A DNA stretch of 64,000 nucleotides from Schistocerca nitens (taxonomy: Eukaryota; Arthropoda; Insecta; Orthoptera; Acrididae): the NCBI RefSeq assembly GCF_023898315.1, contig NC_064614.1, forward strand, positions 703,376,720 to 703,440,719, read 5' to 3'. The position numbers and the translations under genes are program-made. A model generated the notes under the pieces. The model was not told the DNA's origin and did no database searches. It saw only the letters and a program-made list of their open reading frames with translations. How positions within the stretch are numbered: the stretch's first letter is position 1; each line of letters begins with the position of its first letter. Shown piece after piece: positions 42,976 through 55,158 of the stretch.

Positions 42976-45600
42976 AGCAGAAGGAGATGGACAAAGACAG
43001 GGGAGAGAAGGCTATTAGAGACATATATCCAATTCCCATATATATTAAAAACATGTGCTTTCGCTTTCTTTCTTTTCTATTTAACTAGACAGAGCCACAG
43101 CAAAACGTTACCACATACAGATAGTCAACAACTTTCCCTTTATATTCCAAAATATTATGTTACCTCTCACTTAGAGAGATGTGCCCATTGCTGTAAAATA
43201 AAAGAAATCAGATCTTGTACAGGAAGCTTTAGGTATTCATCTTCTCAGTGTGGTGGTATGGAGTGAAATGGTACTGCTATAGTTCATAAGTTGTGTGTTG
43301 CACCCTTTGTGAAACACTTAACTATGGGTTGCAGAGAAGTTATTTAGAAGGAACATATTGCTTTATTTTTTCTTTGGTTTCCTTAAAAGCCACACCCAGA
43401 ACCAGTTTGCTTCCACGTTCTTGACCAATCTGAAATAAGTTCCAGCTTCAATAGTTTTGACATTGAAATTAAAATCTAGTCTGCCTTCCTACAAAATCAG
43501 TTTTGGTTTACATCACAGGATATTGAGGTACTGAGGAGTGCATGTGGTATCTCATTTTCTAAACCTCCCAAAGAGATCCTTATAGCAGTAGGTATCCAAG
43601 TCATAAACTGTAGAACTGTTGTGACAAATATTCTTTAGTGTGTCACATTTGACAACTGGGTGTGCGCATTCACAGCAAGACATTGTTGCAAAGGTTCTAT
43701 ATACACAAACTAGAGTCCGTGCAGAATAAGGTGGCCATTAGATTGCAATTGGCAGGGCACGTGTGGGGAGAGTAATTGAGGTGTGGGTGACAGCAAGTGC
43801 AGTAGAGTAAATGCCGAGTGCTGGAGGGGAAGTGCTGCTCTAAACTGAAGTCTACACTCACATTTTTTATAAGTATTATGTAGAGCACCTCCATACCAAC
43901 ACTTGCATGGTGATCATTCAAAAAAGATATATCGCCTCTGCTTTGGTTAGTAACTAAAAAGAATTCTGCTGAAACTGCAACAAAAGCTGCAGTTTATTTT
44001 CATTTGATTTGTTAGTGATTCATAGCTTTCTTCACCAGCTGTCAGTGGCCGTTAAAAATTATGCTATTTCATTGAAAAAGTCTGTAGTTAGTGGAATAAC
44101 ATGGTAGAAATGAAGTTTTACATAATTACCATATGGAAAAATACTCTTTGGATGCTATTATTTGCCCAAAATCTCATTTCAGTATCACAATCCGTTAATG
44201 AAATATGAGGAATGTTTTGGATATTTCACTCTGACTTTATCACTGCTGCTAGCATTTGCAAATGAGTGTGGTACGTCAGATCAATTTTCTCAAGATTGAT
44301 GACAGAGAAAGACATCCACCCAAATCTAAAGAAAAATTCAATATATTAGCTAAATTTCATACACAGCAACATATTACATAATATGCAGCAAATGCAAAAT
44401 CGTAGTGATCCCTATTTTTTCATTGCAAACTTTTTTCAAATTTCGCTTAGTGTCTTACTTCCTTGCAAATATCACAGCAGCTATGATTATTAATAAAATG
44501 ACGGCACATCATCATAGAGATCACATATAAAGCTACAAATATTGCAAAAATTAAATTCTTTTACCGAATAATTTCTGTAAAGTTGTTTGAGAAAGATTGT
44601 GGGGCTTACCCCTTGATTCTGTAATCGCCAAATGGCCGAGAGGAGCCAAGCACTTGTCAGCCTTGCCTTCCGAATGAACAAGAGAATTTGTTGAGTGCTT
44701 TGGACAAAAGTTGGTCACTGCTGATTGGCCAATGTATCCTGTGCGGACTCTACCTAACTCACACATATTTTGCCCATGAAGTCATTAGAGCAAAATTCAT
44801 GAGCTTGCAAAGTTATGTAGGTATTATATTCTGGAGATAACAAGACAGAAAAAGTTAAAGTTTTTAAGGACAACAATAAGAAATAGATTACCATACATAT
44901 GCTACAGCACTTACATGATGCCCTCTTAAGATATGTTTTGTGTGTGTTTACGGGTGATACCACCCAGTACTTATGCCTTGTGCATGGGGTGTACCTTCAG
45001 TGTGTAGGGTATTAAGTTTTGGATGATGTGTGTTAACTGGTTCTCATGAAAGGCAGTGGCATCCATAAATTTTGTGTACAGTTTAGATTTCTGTTTGCTA
45101 TAGACATATAGTAAGCTGTTGGGAGTTCAGTACATCTCTCACATATACATCTCTCACGTATACATCTCTCACATACAAAAACAACATGTGGCACCCAGAA
45201 ATTAGTGTTGTGTATAGTGAATTCTTTTGCAAATTAGAGTCTTTTCATCTGCTTAGCTTTTTTATTAAGGACTATGGTCAAACTGTGTACCACGTGACAA
45301 TATAATCCAAAATGTTTAAGGAGTAAAAGTCTAGGTGAGGGCCACTGGTGTACTTATTTGTCTTGTCCAGCAATGTTGTCGGTGCTTGTCCTGAGGTATG
45401 ATGAGAAGTAAAGAGTGTGTGAGTTACTGGTTCTACATTGCCAGTGAGAGAACAGTGGAAAGATGATGTGTGTTGAAGGAATAGTGCCACATTCTCATGT
45501 CAGTATATCACAGTCTCCAAAACTGTAATACATTTGGAAGAAACAGGCAAATATTTTGACAGCCAAGATCTTTAACTTAATTTAAGCTGAACTTAACCAC

Positions 45601-45960
45601 AACTTCATAATTCATGACATATTCGAAAGAAACAAATATGTGTCACAAAGATTACTTATTTATTTTTTTGCAAGTAGAACTGTAGTATTACAACCTAACC
45701 TAGGCCTCAGGCTAAGCTATAGATAAGTTGATCGCACAACCAGGTATTTTAGCTGTTCTGTACATTGGCTTAAGCAACTCGCAACCAAACTGTCACATTC
45801 CAAAGTAACCATAACTTCGTAACTCATGACATACCCAAAAAAGTCAACTATTTGGACAGTGAATAATACAAATTTAATTGCTGCTCATTTCACTTGCAGC
45901 AATTTAAGCTGTGCTATTAGGTCCCAACCCAGTCACAAAATCGTAATTCATGACGTATTC
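45601..45960. repeat. Three spaced copies of a 24-bp block
   Basis: AACTTCATAATTCATGACAT at 45601, ATAACTTCGTAACTCATGAC at 45811 and ATCGTAATTCATGACGTATT at 45940 share a core followed by an A-rich run. Spacing is about 210 and 128 bp. Confidence 0.65.
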
Positions 45961-48233
45961 AGAAAAAAAGTTTAAATGACTGTGACAGCAGTGAAGAAGG
46001 GAATGGTTTCTGGTTCAGCACTAGAAATTCATTGCCCCTTTTCCTGCCTCTCATTGGTTACGGGAAAGTATCATTCCACTGGCTATGTGAAGCATATGAT
46101 TTGCCAGCCTATGAGCAGTAGAGAAATGCTGCCCTAACTTATGCTGGCCCTGATGTAGACTTTAGTCATTTAAGGATGAAACTTCATCCACAGCTTGTAT
46201 TATCTGTGACTGCCTTTCTCACATGTAGGGTCTCTAAAGGACATTATACCCAGTGCCTAAAGTCATATAAAGCTCTTCATTTAGTGTCAATAAGTTCCAT
46301 GGTTTCTTAGAGCTATGAAACAAAGTTTGGCAATGTGAAATTGCTTGCGTTTAAAACACTGGTGATGTGATTGAGATACAGATAGAAAGTACACTGGAAA
46401 ACTGACTTTGGGCAGTGGGTCTTCCTCAACACATGTAGTACTGTACAGTACTGTCACACACACACAGCTTGTATATGGGGTGAAATGTATTTGCATGGCA
46501 ACACAGGATACAGTGACTTATTTCTCTACCTCCCATTGCTGAATTGGTGTCTCCTGGAGGTCATGTCCATGTTTTGGGGCAACTTTGATGTTCGTGGAAG
46601 CCCAGGTTCTTTTTTCTTCACATTGCCAGTTTCTCTGAATTTTGTTTAGCCATGAAACTATTGACTGCCAGCCAGGAACACAACCATATGGGCATGGAAT
46701 GCATGTTGCTTGGCAGTTATTGAGCGACTTTTAGAAAAGTATGCGATGAGAGTGAATGCGCGTGCTCCACCTTCATCCATTCCGTAACGCAACTAAACAA
46801 AGTGAAGCTACAACTTCATGCCCCACCCTCTCAATTGTGCCTACTGCCTACCCCCACCCTCCTCCAAGCTACCATATCTTCAGGATGCCAGATTCAAACA
46901 AGCAAATCCTAATCCCCTACCCTCCCTGGGCTAACCATCGCTTCAGGCTGCAAATGAGCAAGCTATTGTGCCCCCACTGTAATATATAAACTCTTGGACG
47001 TGGGTATACAAGCCTGCCCAATTTACCTTCACAGATTGTTCACCAATATTTTACAGCTGTGCCACATGCAAAGTGTGCCATGTCATTGTCTACCAGCAAC
47101 TTTCTTCTTTGCATGCTCACACATGCTACAAGATGCCACTGTTTGGATAAGCTGTCCTCCGCCTCTATGACTCATTTTCCTTATCATCTGAGAATATGAA
47201 GTGATTGTCAAGAAACGCACGTCAGCCGATACTGTATCTGTGCCACCTGCGGAATTTCGTATGCGATTGTTGCCATCCGAGTAATCACAGTGAAACACAA
47301 ATCTGAACGAAAGGCTCTTAAAGGACATTTATGTCAACATCTTCAATCAACGTGCTCCTTTTCTGGCTTTTATTGCGTCTTTTTATCATATTCATTTAAC
47401 TGGTGCATTATTGATTTCATAAATTGCTATGTGTAGGCTCACACAAGCACACGCGAAATTACTGCAAGACCAAATAATAATTTTCTAATTTTTTGTAGCT
47501 GTCCTTGGACGGCTCAGAAATTTATCTGGAGGGGGAAAGGGGCAGGGCTCAAAAATTCCCATTTTGTTATGTAAAGGAGTTGAGTTGGCGAGCTTTGAAA
47601 TATGCTATGCCACAAGAACCAAAATTTGTATGTAACGCAAAAAGCTTGCTGTATCCCAGAGAACTGATGGCTATGCATGATATATGAAATTTCTATAATG
47701 AATTAAAATCTCTGTACCCCAAATCCCAGAGGAAAAGTGATTTGCACACTCTTTCTCCAACCCCCTCTCAATTATGTCTTATTCATGTCATCTGATTTCG
47801 CTGTCACATAGCTTTTGTGTAAATTTTTCATTCGTGTTTTCTTTTCTTGCAGTCAGTTCTGTTTTCAACGTTGAGGAATAAAACGGTTTAATCTCTTCTT
47901 AAAAGCACCTGCTAGAACGTTAATTTCACATCTAATTAGTTCCATCCGTACCGTTCTCCGTTGAGGAAATTGAGTACTTGGACATGAGCCTTCGTTGTAG
48001 CGGTCACCCTCAACGCGCTGCAGACGTATTCTTTCTTGTAGTTGACGGCTTTCTCCTGGCATCGATAGTGACGCTGTCCCTGCGCAACGTGTTTACTGAG
48101 CACACGGCCCTCCGCGTGTTCAGTCTCTGTGACATCTGCCGAGGCGTCCAAGTATCCGTATCGCACGCGTGATAAATGGAACTGAAGGCACGCTCCTGCT
48201 GCCGTGCCTGCGTGCTCGTAAATATTAGTTTAA

Positions 48234-49125
48234 CCCTCAACCGACGAGGTGTGGTCTCTCAGACAGCGCGAAAATTATCGAACTCGCTCTCCAAGGCCAG
48301 TTGTGGTGGAATGCTTCTATACTCCCCCTACCCTCCTTAAATTGCCAAGCCTACGATGTTTTGTTGTTGGTTGCGTTATCGCCTTCTGTGTTTATTGTTG
48401 ACACATGTTATTGATAGGTGTTGGAGTCTCCTAGAACCGCGCCTCATGAACTACGTACCTGTTTTCTGTAACTGTATAGCTCAAAATTTGTTGGCACGAA
48501 TGTGTCATTTTTAACTTTCCCGAGTTTGATGACATTGTTAGTCGGTCTATGGAGGAAGGTGTCAGTGATATAGATCAAGAAATAAACGAAAAAGACGACG
48601 ATTTTACATTAGCCAGTAATCACAGTTCTGCTTTCGAACAAGAGTATCATTCAGAGGAAAAACTTCAGTAAAGTTGTGATGGGAATCTGTCTGTTTCTTC
48701 AATGAAAGACTTAAAACAGTGTGTTAAAATCGAATGTGTTCTGAGTGATCAGAAGAATGTAGTTCCCAGCAATGAATGTCAACTTGACAGACTTTCTTTT
48801 TGTACCTATCCGGTGGAATTTTTATGCGCAGATTTAAACCCTGGAATTTAGTTTTATTTGGTAATTTATTTGCTACAGAGATCATATAATTTTTCAGAAT
48901 GTAAAATTCAGTACTCTATTTTTATGTTCTATTTAGAAGAACCATCCAAAATTGTGCATTTGTGTGATAAATGGTAAAATGCTGCAGGCTTTGTTTAGTG
49001 CAATAAAAGAAACTAGAAACATTTAAGCAACACTTAAATAATTGTGAAATCGGTTTAAACATAGGGGTCCCAGAGACCCCACCTCGTGGTATGCGTTACA
49101 GGAAAGTCACCTCGCCAGTTAAAGG
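48234..49125. mobile_element. piggyBac-like non-autonomous element
   Basis: The element is flanked by TTAA at 48230-48233 and 49126-49129. Its ends are imperfect inverted repeats: CCCTCAACCGACGAGGTG on the left and CCTTTAACTGGCGAGGTG as the reverse complement of the right. A second inner pair around GAGGTGKGGTCTCT is also inverted. Inside, from about 48550, a short frame begins MEEGVSDIDQEINEKDDD, an acidic N-terminus of the kind found in piggyBac transposases, and stops after about 40 residues. The DDD catalytic region is missing. TTAA flanks and C-starting ends support piggyBac; the internal coding remnant is suggestive only. Confidence 0.6.
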
Positions 49126-49129
49126 TTAA

Positions 49130-49620
49130 ATGCCGCCGTTCAATATGGTAGCGGTTGCCCCTGATACACACAGTGTTTCAGGAGGAAACAAATAGTGTCA
49201 GTCAGGGTTGGTATAAAACCGCGCAGGGCCCATAGCACTGGTGTACTGAGACGCCTCTAGGGTACTATAGTTGGAGTCACGAACGATGGCGGTCAAGTTT
49301 AGGCTTGTTCTGCGTGCCTACGTCACGCATACTCCGACAGCCAGTGAGCGTTCAGTAGTGTTCTAAGTGCTCTTTGAATGCCCTGCTCTGAATGCTGTAG
49401 ATAATGTGAGCATTAAACGTTACTTAGCGAGTTTTTGGTGAACTATTACTCCATTTGTTGCCAGTGCTGAATTTGGTGGTATGTGATAAAGTCCGCTTAA
49501 GCAAGGGAGAGATTTAATTTGTAGGATGTTTGCGTATGCGGGTACGGCAATTGTCGCTTGGAATCGTCAACAACGCAAACTTCATCCGTGCCTCGACATC
49601 CGCCAACCGCCATCGTTTGT
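49130..49620. other. No recognisable gene
   Basis: GC-richer than its surroundings, with a short ATG frame at 49285 (MAVKFRLVLRAYVTH) that ends after 26 codons. Nothing else supported. Confidence 0.35.
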
Positions 49621-50795
49621 GTATCGAACTAGTATAGTTTTGAAATACAGCTTTATTTATTTAATGTTTCGAAGTTGTTTCCGCCACATTGAATACATTT
49701 CTCCATCATCCGAAACCATTTCCTATACCAGTTCTCCCAAGTTTCGGTAGGAAGCACACTCGTTGTCCCAAGCCCTCAGAAGGTCATCATTACTTGAAAA
49801 CTGCACTCCTTTCTGCTTCATTTTCACGTTCGGGAACAGTGCGAAGTCAAGCTGTGGACTGTAAGGAGGGTGTTCAAGAAGTTTGTCATGTACCACGCAA
49901 ATACTCAGTGCATGCTTTGGCGCGGTGAGCGTTGCGTGAGGGAGGAACCAACTATCCATTATTGACTTCGGTCTCAGGTTCTTCAAAGATGGATGACTTT
50001 GGGCAGGCACTGCTCAGTGTACCACTTAGCTGTAACTGTCTCCTGCGTTTCCAAAACAACAAGCTCCACAATTTCACTCGATTTGGGAAAAAAAGCTATC
50101 ATTTTCTTCTTTACTGATCGGGATTTTCTGATAGCTACGGGTGTGTCGTCATCTTCAAAGACCCAAACTTTGTTTTGAGTATTAGTCGGCACTTCATAGT
50201 AGTACAGCCAAGTCTCGTCACATGTCCCTTAGAAAACTTCTTAAACATCTGTCGTGTCATCTGCTCTTCCGTTAGTCTACGCGGCACCCAGAGACAACAA
50301 AGATTCTTTACTTGCAAATGATCACGCAGAATCGAAAGAATTGCTGGTGCATTTAGCCCTAAGGTGCCCTCTATCTGCTTATGGGTCACTGGACTGTCTT
50401 CGTCTAGCATTTTGCTCATAGCATCAATGTTTTCCTCCATAACTGATTATCGTGGCCTTCCCGTCACCTAAAATTTCCTCTTTGGAATTCTCTGTACCAC
50501 CTGAATGTGGTGGTACGATGTGGACACACATCACCGAGTGCAAGTCATTTCTTCAAATCACTGGTCTACGTTTAAACCACGCGCGGAGTTGTGCCGCAGA
50601 ACTACCCGAATCTCTCTTTGTGACCACGATGCCACAGCAAACACTTCAAACTAAAGCTGCTAGCACGTCTGCGTCTAGACTTGGCGCAGCGGCTACAATG
50701 CAAGTATGAAGGATTCTCAGAACACATCAACCGTCAGACTCCTGCGACTTACTGTTGCGTCGTATTGCAAAACTTTCCTAGTACCCTTTGTATTG
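49621..50795 (-). mobile_element. Mariner-like transposon relic
   Basis: Inverted end sequences (left ACTAGTATAGTTTTGAAATAC, right as reverse complement ACTAGGAAAGTTTTGCAATAC) bracket a broken transposase on the - strand. The pieces run from an N-terminal region (50700-50440) through MEENIDAMSKMLDEDSPVTH, VPRRLTEEQM (linker before the catalytic core) and KVWVFEDDDTP. Then come MIAFFPKS, LRPKSIMDSW and HPPYSPQLDFALFPNVKMK (third Asp block), ending near 49690. Several stops and shifts are present, and the second Asp motif is altered (HATLTAP for the usual HDNAPAH). It is non-functional. Mariner group placement is by these motifs. Confidence 0.75.
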
Positions 50796-50977
50796 TAAAG
50801 ACACAAACTGTGGCTGAACAACAATGATTCACTCGAGGTTTCAGACTTTTGTTGGAGTATCCACGTTGCCTCGTTCGCTGAGCGACGTACGTCATTTGAT
50901 GCAAAGGTACGTCAACAAACTGTTTTTAGCCTAGCTTCATTAACAGTGCAAATTTAATAACTTCTATCGACATTTGT

Positions 50978-51644
50978 AGAATTTTGGAACACGTATTATG
51001 TTCGAGTATAATGACTTTTCTGGAGACTAGAAATCTACTCTGTAGGAATCAGCATGGGTTTCGAAAAAGACGATCGCGTGAAACCCAGCTCGCGCTGTTC
51101 GTCCACGAAACTCAGAGGGCCATAGACACGGGTTCCCAGGTAGATGCCGTGTTTCTTGACTTCCGCAAGGCGTTTGATACAGTTCCCCACAGTCGTTTAA
51201 TGAACAAAGTAAGAGCATATGGACTATCAGACCAATTGTGTGATTGGATTGAAGAGTTCTTAGATAACAGAACGCAGTATGTCATTCTCAGTGGAGAGAA
51301 GTCTTCCGAAAGTAAGAGTGATTTCAGGTGTGCCGTAGGGGAGTGTCGCAGGACCGTTGCTATTCACAATATATATAAATGACCTTGTGGATAACATCAG
51401 AAGTTCACTGAGGGTTTTTGAGGATGATGCTGTAGTATATCGAGACGTTGTAACAATGGAAAATTTTACTGAAATGCAGGAGCATCTGCAACGAATTGAC
51501 GCATGGTGCAGGGAATGGCAATTGAATTTCAATGTAGACAAGTTTAATGTGCTGCGAATACATAGAAAGAAAGATCCTATATCATTTAGCTACAATATAG
51601 CAGCAGGTCAGCAACTGGGACAGTTAATTCCATAAATTATCTGG
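50978..51644 (+). pseudogene. Jockey-like LINE relic (copy 3), 5' part
   Basis: The frame reads HVLCSSIMTFLETRNLLCRN, QHGFRKRRSRETQLALF, AVFLDFRKAFDTVPHSRLM, AYGLSDQLCDWIEEFLDNR, and after a small frameshift near 51330 LLFTIYINDLVDNIRSSL, FEDDAVVYRDV (EDD for the usual ADD) and WCREWQLNFNVDK. These are the reverse-transcriptase blocks of a non-LTR element. The endonuclease part is absent. Reading stops at 51644, where another LINE is inserted, and resumes at 53084 with YLGVGIRSDLKWNDH. Confidence 0.8.
51638..51644. repeat. Target-site duplication, left
   Basis: TATCTGG, repeated at 53084-53090 on the other side of the inserted LINE. The preceding bases (AAAT, AAAA) suggest the duplication was longer. 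Confidence 0.65.
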
Positions 51645-53083
51645 AATAAATTAAAACAGACACCAACTACTACAGGGGCATATCCTTGTTACCAGTGACA
51701 TACAAAATACTTTCTAAAGCACTTTTAAATAGAATAGAGGAACAAGCAGGACCTAATATAGGAGATTATCAAGCAGGATTTAGAAAAGATAGATCATGTG
51801 CAGAACAGATTCTTAATTTAAAAACAATTTTGAGAGTGAGAGCTATACAAAATAAAAATACAGTAGTTACTTTCGTAGACTTCAAGAAGGCCTACGACTC
51901 AGTTGACAGACAAACACTATTCCAGATACTTTATGAATCAGGGATAGATGAAAACACCAGAAGACTTGTTGAACAAACGCTCACAGATACAGCATCAAGA
52001 ATTAAGTTTCAAGGCGAAATTTCTGAACCATTCAAAATCAAAACAGGAGTTCGACAAGGTGACGGACTGTCCCCAATTCTCTTTAACTTGGTTTTAGATA
52101 AAGTAGTAAAAACATGGGAAAACACATTAAAAAACAGATGCACAAAGGGTATAAGCATGGGCCAAGGAAAGAACAAATTTGAAGTAAAATGTTTAGCCTT
52201 TGCGGATGATATGGCATTGATAACTGAAAACCGAACAGACGCAACAGTTATGCTTGGTATGTTACACGAGATTACTGAAAAGACTGGGCTAAAAATATCC
52301 TACGAAAAAACCGAGTATAATACAGAAAAGTTTATGAAAACAAAATATGGAAAAATTAAAAGAGTTGATAGATTCAAATACCTGGGGGAGTGGATCCAAG
52401 CCAATGGACTGGATAACATAACAAATAAAGAAAGAATAAAAAAGTTGGAATTTGCATATAAATTAACACAAAACTACTACAATAAGAAATCAATATCCAT
52501 AGAAGCAAAGATTAAACATTATAATTCAGTTATTAGGACACAAGCAACATATGGATCAGAGTGCCTAACATTGAATAAGAAGGGCGAATTAAGAGAACTA
52601 GAAAAAAGAGAGAGAAAAATATTAAGAAAAACAAGGAAAATAGGTGGATTAAAAGGAGAAATGAAGACCTATACAAAAATACAGAAAAGATCACAGATAC
52701 AATGAGGAAGAGACGGCTAAAATTTTATGGACATTTAAAAAGAATGGACGAAACACGGATTACAAAGAAAATTTTTAATTACGTTAGTAAGCTGAAAAAA
52801 GCTGTAGGATGGATAGAAGCAGTAAAGAAAGACGCCAACAAAGTAGGTGTTACAGAAGAAATAATACGTGACAGGAATAACTTAAGGCTACTTATAGAAA
52901 ACGCAAACTTTGAAGAAGATGCGCCAAAACCTCGACCCAAGAGAGTGTGGACAGATGAGCAGAGACGAGCAGTTGGCGAGAAAATGAAGTAGTACTGGGA
53001 AGAACGGAAGAAAAAGAAACACCATAAGTCTTAAGTTGTATGCGGTCCATAGCTGGCCAGATTCATAATAAAAAATAAAAAAA
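51645..53083 (+). mobile_element. Second LINE family (RTE-like), 5'-truncated, inserted in copy 3
   Basis: A 1.44-kb insertion splits the jockey-like LINE within its YLGV codons. It starts inside the reverse transcriptase and ends in an A-rich tail (AATAAAAAATAAAAAAA) before the repeated TATCTGG. The protein differs clearly from the RTE-type copies A and B. Confidence 0.8.
51660..52992 (+). pseudogene. RTE-like reverse transcriptase, truncated and frameshifted
   Basis: The frame reads YRGISLLPVTYKILSKAL, GFRKDRSCAEQI, VTFVDFKKAYDSVDRQTLF, GVRQGDGLSPILFNLV and CLAFADDMALI (catalytic DD), then FKYLGEWIQANG. Near 52655 the frame shifts by one: KTYTKIQKRS ends at 52705, while the continuing frame reads NEDLYKNTEKITDTMRKRRL and KFYGHLKRMDE to 52992. 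The last block is the conserved C-terminal end of this kind of LINE protein. Endonuclease is missing by truncation. No RNase H. Apart from the one shift, it is well preserved. Confidence 0.8.
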
Positions 53084-53291
53084 TATCTGGGAGTAGGCAT
53101 TAGGAGTGATTTAAAATGGAATGACCATATAAAATTAAAAAAACGGTAAAGCAGATGCCAGACAGATTCATTGGAAGAATCCCAAGGAAATGCAGTCCGA
53201 AAACAAAGGAAGTATATTTGGTACACTTGTTCGCCCACTGCTTGAATACTGCTCATCGGTGTGGGATCCGTACCAGATAGGGTTGATAGGG

Positions 53292-53347
<56 letters not shown>

Positions 53348-53745
53348 CCAACGGAGAGCAGCGCGCTTCGTTATAGGATCTTTTAGTAATCGCGAAAGCG
53401 TTACAGAGATGATAGATAAACTCCAGTGGAAGACTGCAAGAGAGACGCTCAGTAGCTCGGTACGGGCTTTTGTTAAGTTTCGAGAACATACCTTCACCGA
53501 GGAGTCAATCAGTATATTGCTCCCTCCTTCATATACAGTATATTGCTCCCTCCTTCGTATATCTCGCGAAGAGACCACGAGGATAAAATCAGAGAGATTA
53601 GAGCCAACACAGAGGCAAATCGACAATTTTTCTTTCCACGAACAATAAGAGACTGGAATAGAAGGGAGAACCGATAGAGGTACTTGAGGTACCCTCCGCC
53701 ACACACCGTCAGGTGGCTTGCGGAGTATGTATGTAGACGTAGACA
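53084..53745 (+). pseudogene. Jockey-like LINE relic (copy 3), 3' part
   Basis: Continues the broken frame: YLGVGIRSDLKWNDHIK, GTLVRPLLEYCSSVWDPYQ, then a run of RERE codons created by a (GA)n microsatellite, then KIQRRAARFVIGSFSNRESV and FRE-x-TFTEESISILL. It ends with the GGTGGCTTGCGGAGTATGTA tail also seen in copy 1. Confidence 0.8.
53293..53343. repeat. (GA)n expansion inside a LINE frame
   Basis: About 25 GA units extend the coding frame as Arg-Glu repeats where the related copy has EEIEKIERRAARF. Confidence 0.9.
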
Positions 53746-54404
53746 ATACACGGCCCGGATAAAGGGGTCTACACAGATAACTGCATGTTAGGCAAGAACG
53801 TATGGGCGAACGTGCTAAATCCGAGCATGCTAGAGCGCGGGTAGGATAAATTTGCGCAGTCATCAGGATTGTAAAAACAGTTTGATGCTTCATCGAATTT
53901 CGATTATGCTTGTGCAACAAGAATGGGGGGGTTTGTGCCAGCATTAATAATGATTTTAATTTATGTGTGGTCCTGTTAAGTTACATTCTGTAGAAAGGTT
54001 GTACTGTAACGATGTTAAATGGAGGAAAAGAGAAGAAAAGTAGCAGTACCGTGAGACAGTTTCCGGAGTGTGTCTACCGCGAACAGTTTATATGGGAATA
54101 ATATTTTCGTATCTTTAACTACGCTTTACTCACATATTACGTTTCCTCTTTTGTTTTTTTCTCTTTTTTCGTAAAAAGAAAAGCCAAAGACAGCACCGTC
54201 TCAGCTGGACATTTTATGGTAACGAGTGTAGGAGCGTGCTTGAGCAGTGTGGAGGCACGAGGAATTTGTCGGTGCTTGGGCAAGCACGCTTGCGCATGCG
54301 TGCGTGTCAAGCATGCAGCTGCTTGTGTAACCGCATTAGTGCACAGCATCCACCAGTGTGAAAGAACGTATAAATAAAAGAATTTATCTGCTGTGCCAGC
54401 CCTT
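53746..54404. other. No recognisable gene
   Basis: No supported frame or repeat; a GC-richer stretch near 54270-54330 is rich in GCATGC and GTGCGT. Confidence 0.35.
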
Positions 54405-54500
54405 TCATCTCAGAGTAGCAATAGCAAACTACTTCCTGAATTATTTGCTGGCTGTATTCCAGTCTCTTGTGTTCCTCTACAGTGTTTACCCTCTACCAGC
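54405..54500 (-). pseudogene. Older RTE-like LINE relic, 3' end
   Basis: On the - strand GAGGGTAAACACTGTAGAGG and AGACTGGAATACAGCCAGC continue the C-terminal end of the relic at 60472-61135. The full-length LINE at 54501-60471 separates the two parts. Confidence 0.6.
54488..54500. repeat. Target-site duplication, left
   Basis: ACCCTCTACCAGC, identical to 60472-60484. Confidence 0.95.
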
Positions 54501-55158
54501 CCCCCCAGGGGATCCACAACTCTTTTGTGGATACGTGCGTAGCGAGCACGGGACCCCGAGCTGATGTGGCCTTCCTTCCTTTCCGGGCTGCATACCTTCC
54601 CTTTCCGCATCCTTCCCCATCCCCCATCTTCGCCCCCCCCCTCACCTCTGGCTCTTTCCTTCCTTTTCTCCCCCTCTGGGGGAATGGTTTGTGCCTACGT
54701 CCGGAGACGGACGCTTGTAAATGTACCACATTCTTCGCCTTCCTTACTTGTAAGTCTTCGTTCTTCCTTTGTCCTTCTCTTTTCCTTACCTCTTCTCTCT
54801 ACCCTTTTCTCCGCTGCGGCGTTTGAGACCTCTTTTTTCCTTTCCCTTTCCCTTTCTCTTTCTTCCTCCCTGTGCGTGTCTGAAGGCCGACCCACGCACT
54901 TCCATGCGTAGCCGGTGACGGGGTAACGCGTAATTCCCCGCCCCGGGTAGACAGGTAGGACACGTACGTACCCCCTGGTAACGGCCAGGCCCAGGGAGGG
55001 GTGATTACCCGAGCTGATACCTTCCGAAAGTGCCGATTGGTCCCTCCGTCCGTTTGTCGGGAGGTGTGACCTGAGGTGTGAACAATCACCTAAGGCGGGA
55101 GTGCCCTCAGAGAGGGCCCCCACAAGGGAGGAGCGCGCCATCGGAGACGCCGGTAATC

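Larger units (their letters stand above)
42680..48229. other. No recognisable gene
   Basis: A 5.5-kb stretch without supported coding sequence. It holds a (GA)n run (42931-42971), a purine-rich zone around it, and a spaced repeat at 45601-45960. A pyrimidine-rich zone lies near 46780-46980. Open frames at 43697-43921, 44551-44766 and 47505-47687 have no family I recognise. Confidence 0.4.

Noticed and set aside
42862..43266. 134-codon open frame on the + strand
   Set aside because: Its first half is a translated purine-rich and (GA)n tract; open only because of low complexity.
47505..47687. Possible short exon after a TTTTTTGTAG acceptor-like site
   Set aside because: No matching donor with a continued frame, and the peptide resembles nothing I know, including the missing CHMP7 SNF7 part.
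53168..53944. 258-codon open frame on the - strand
   Set aside because: Antisense of the jockey-like LINE relic with a translated (TC)n run; a shadow frame.
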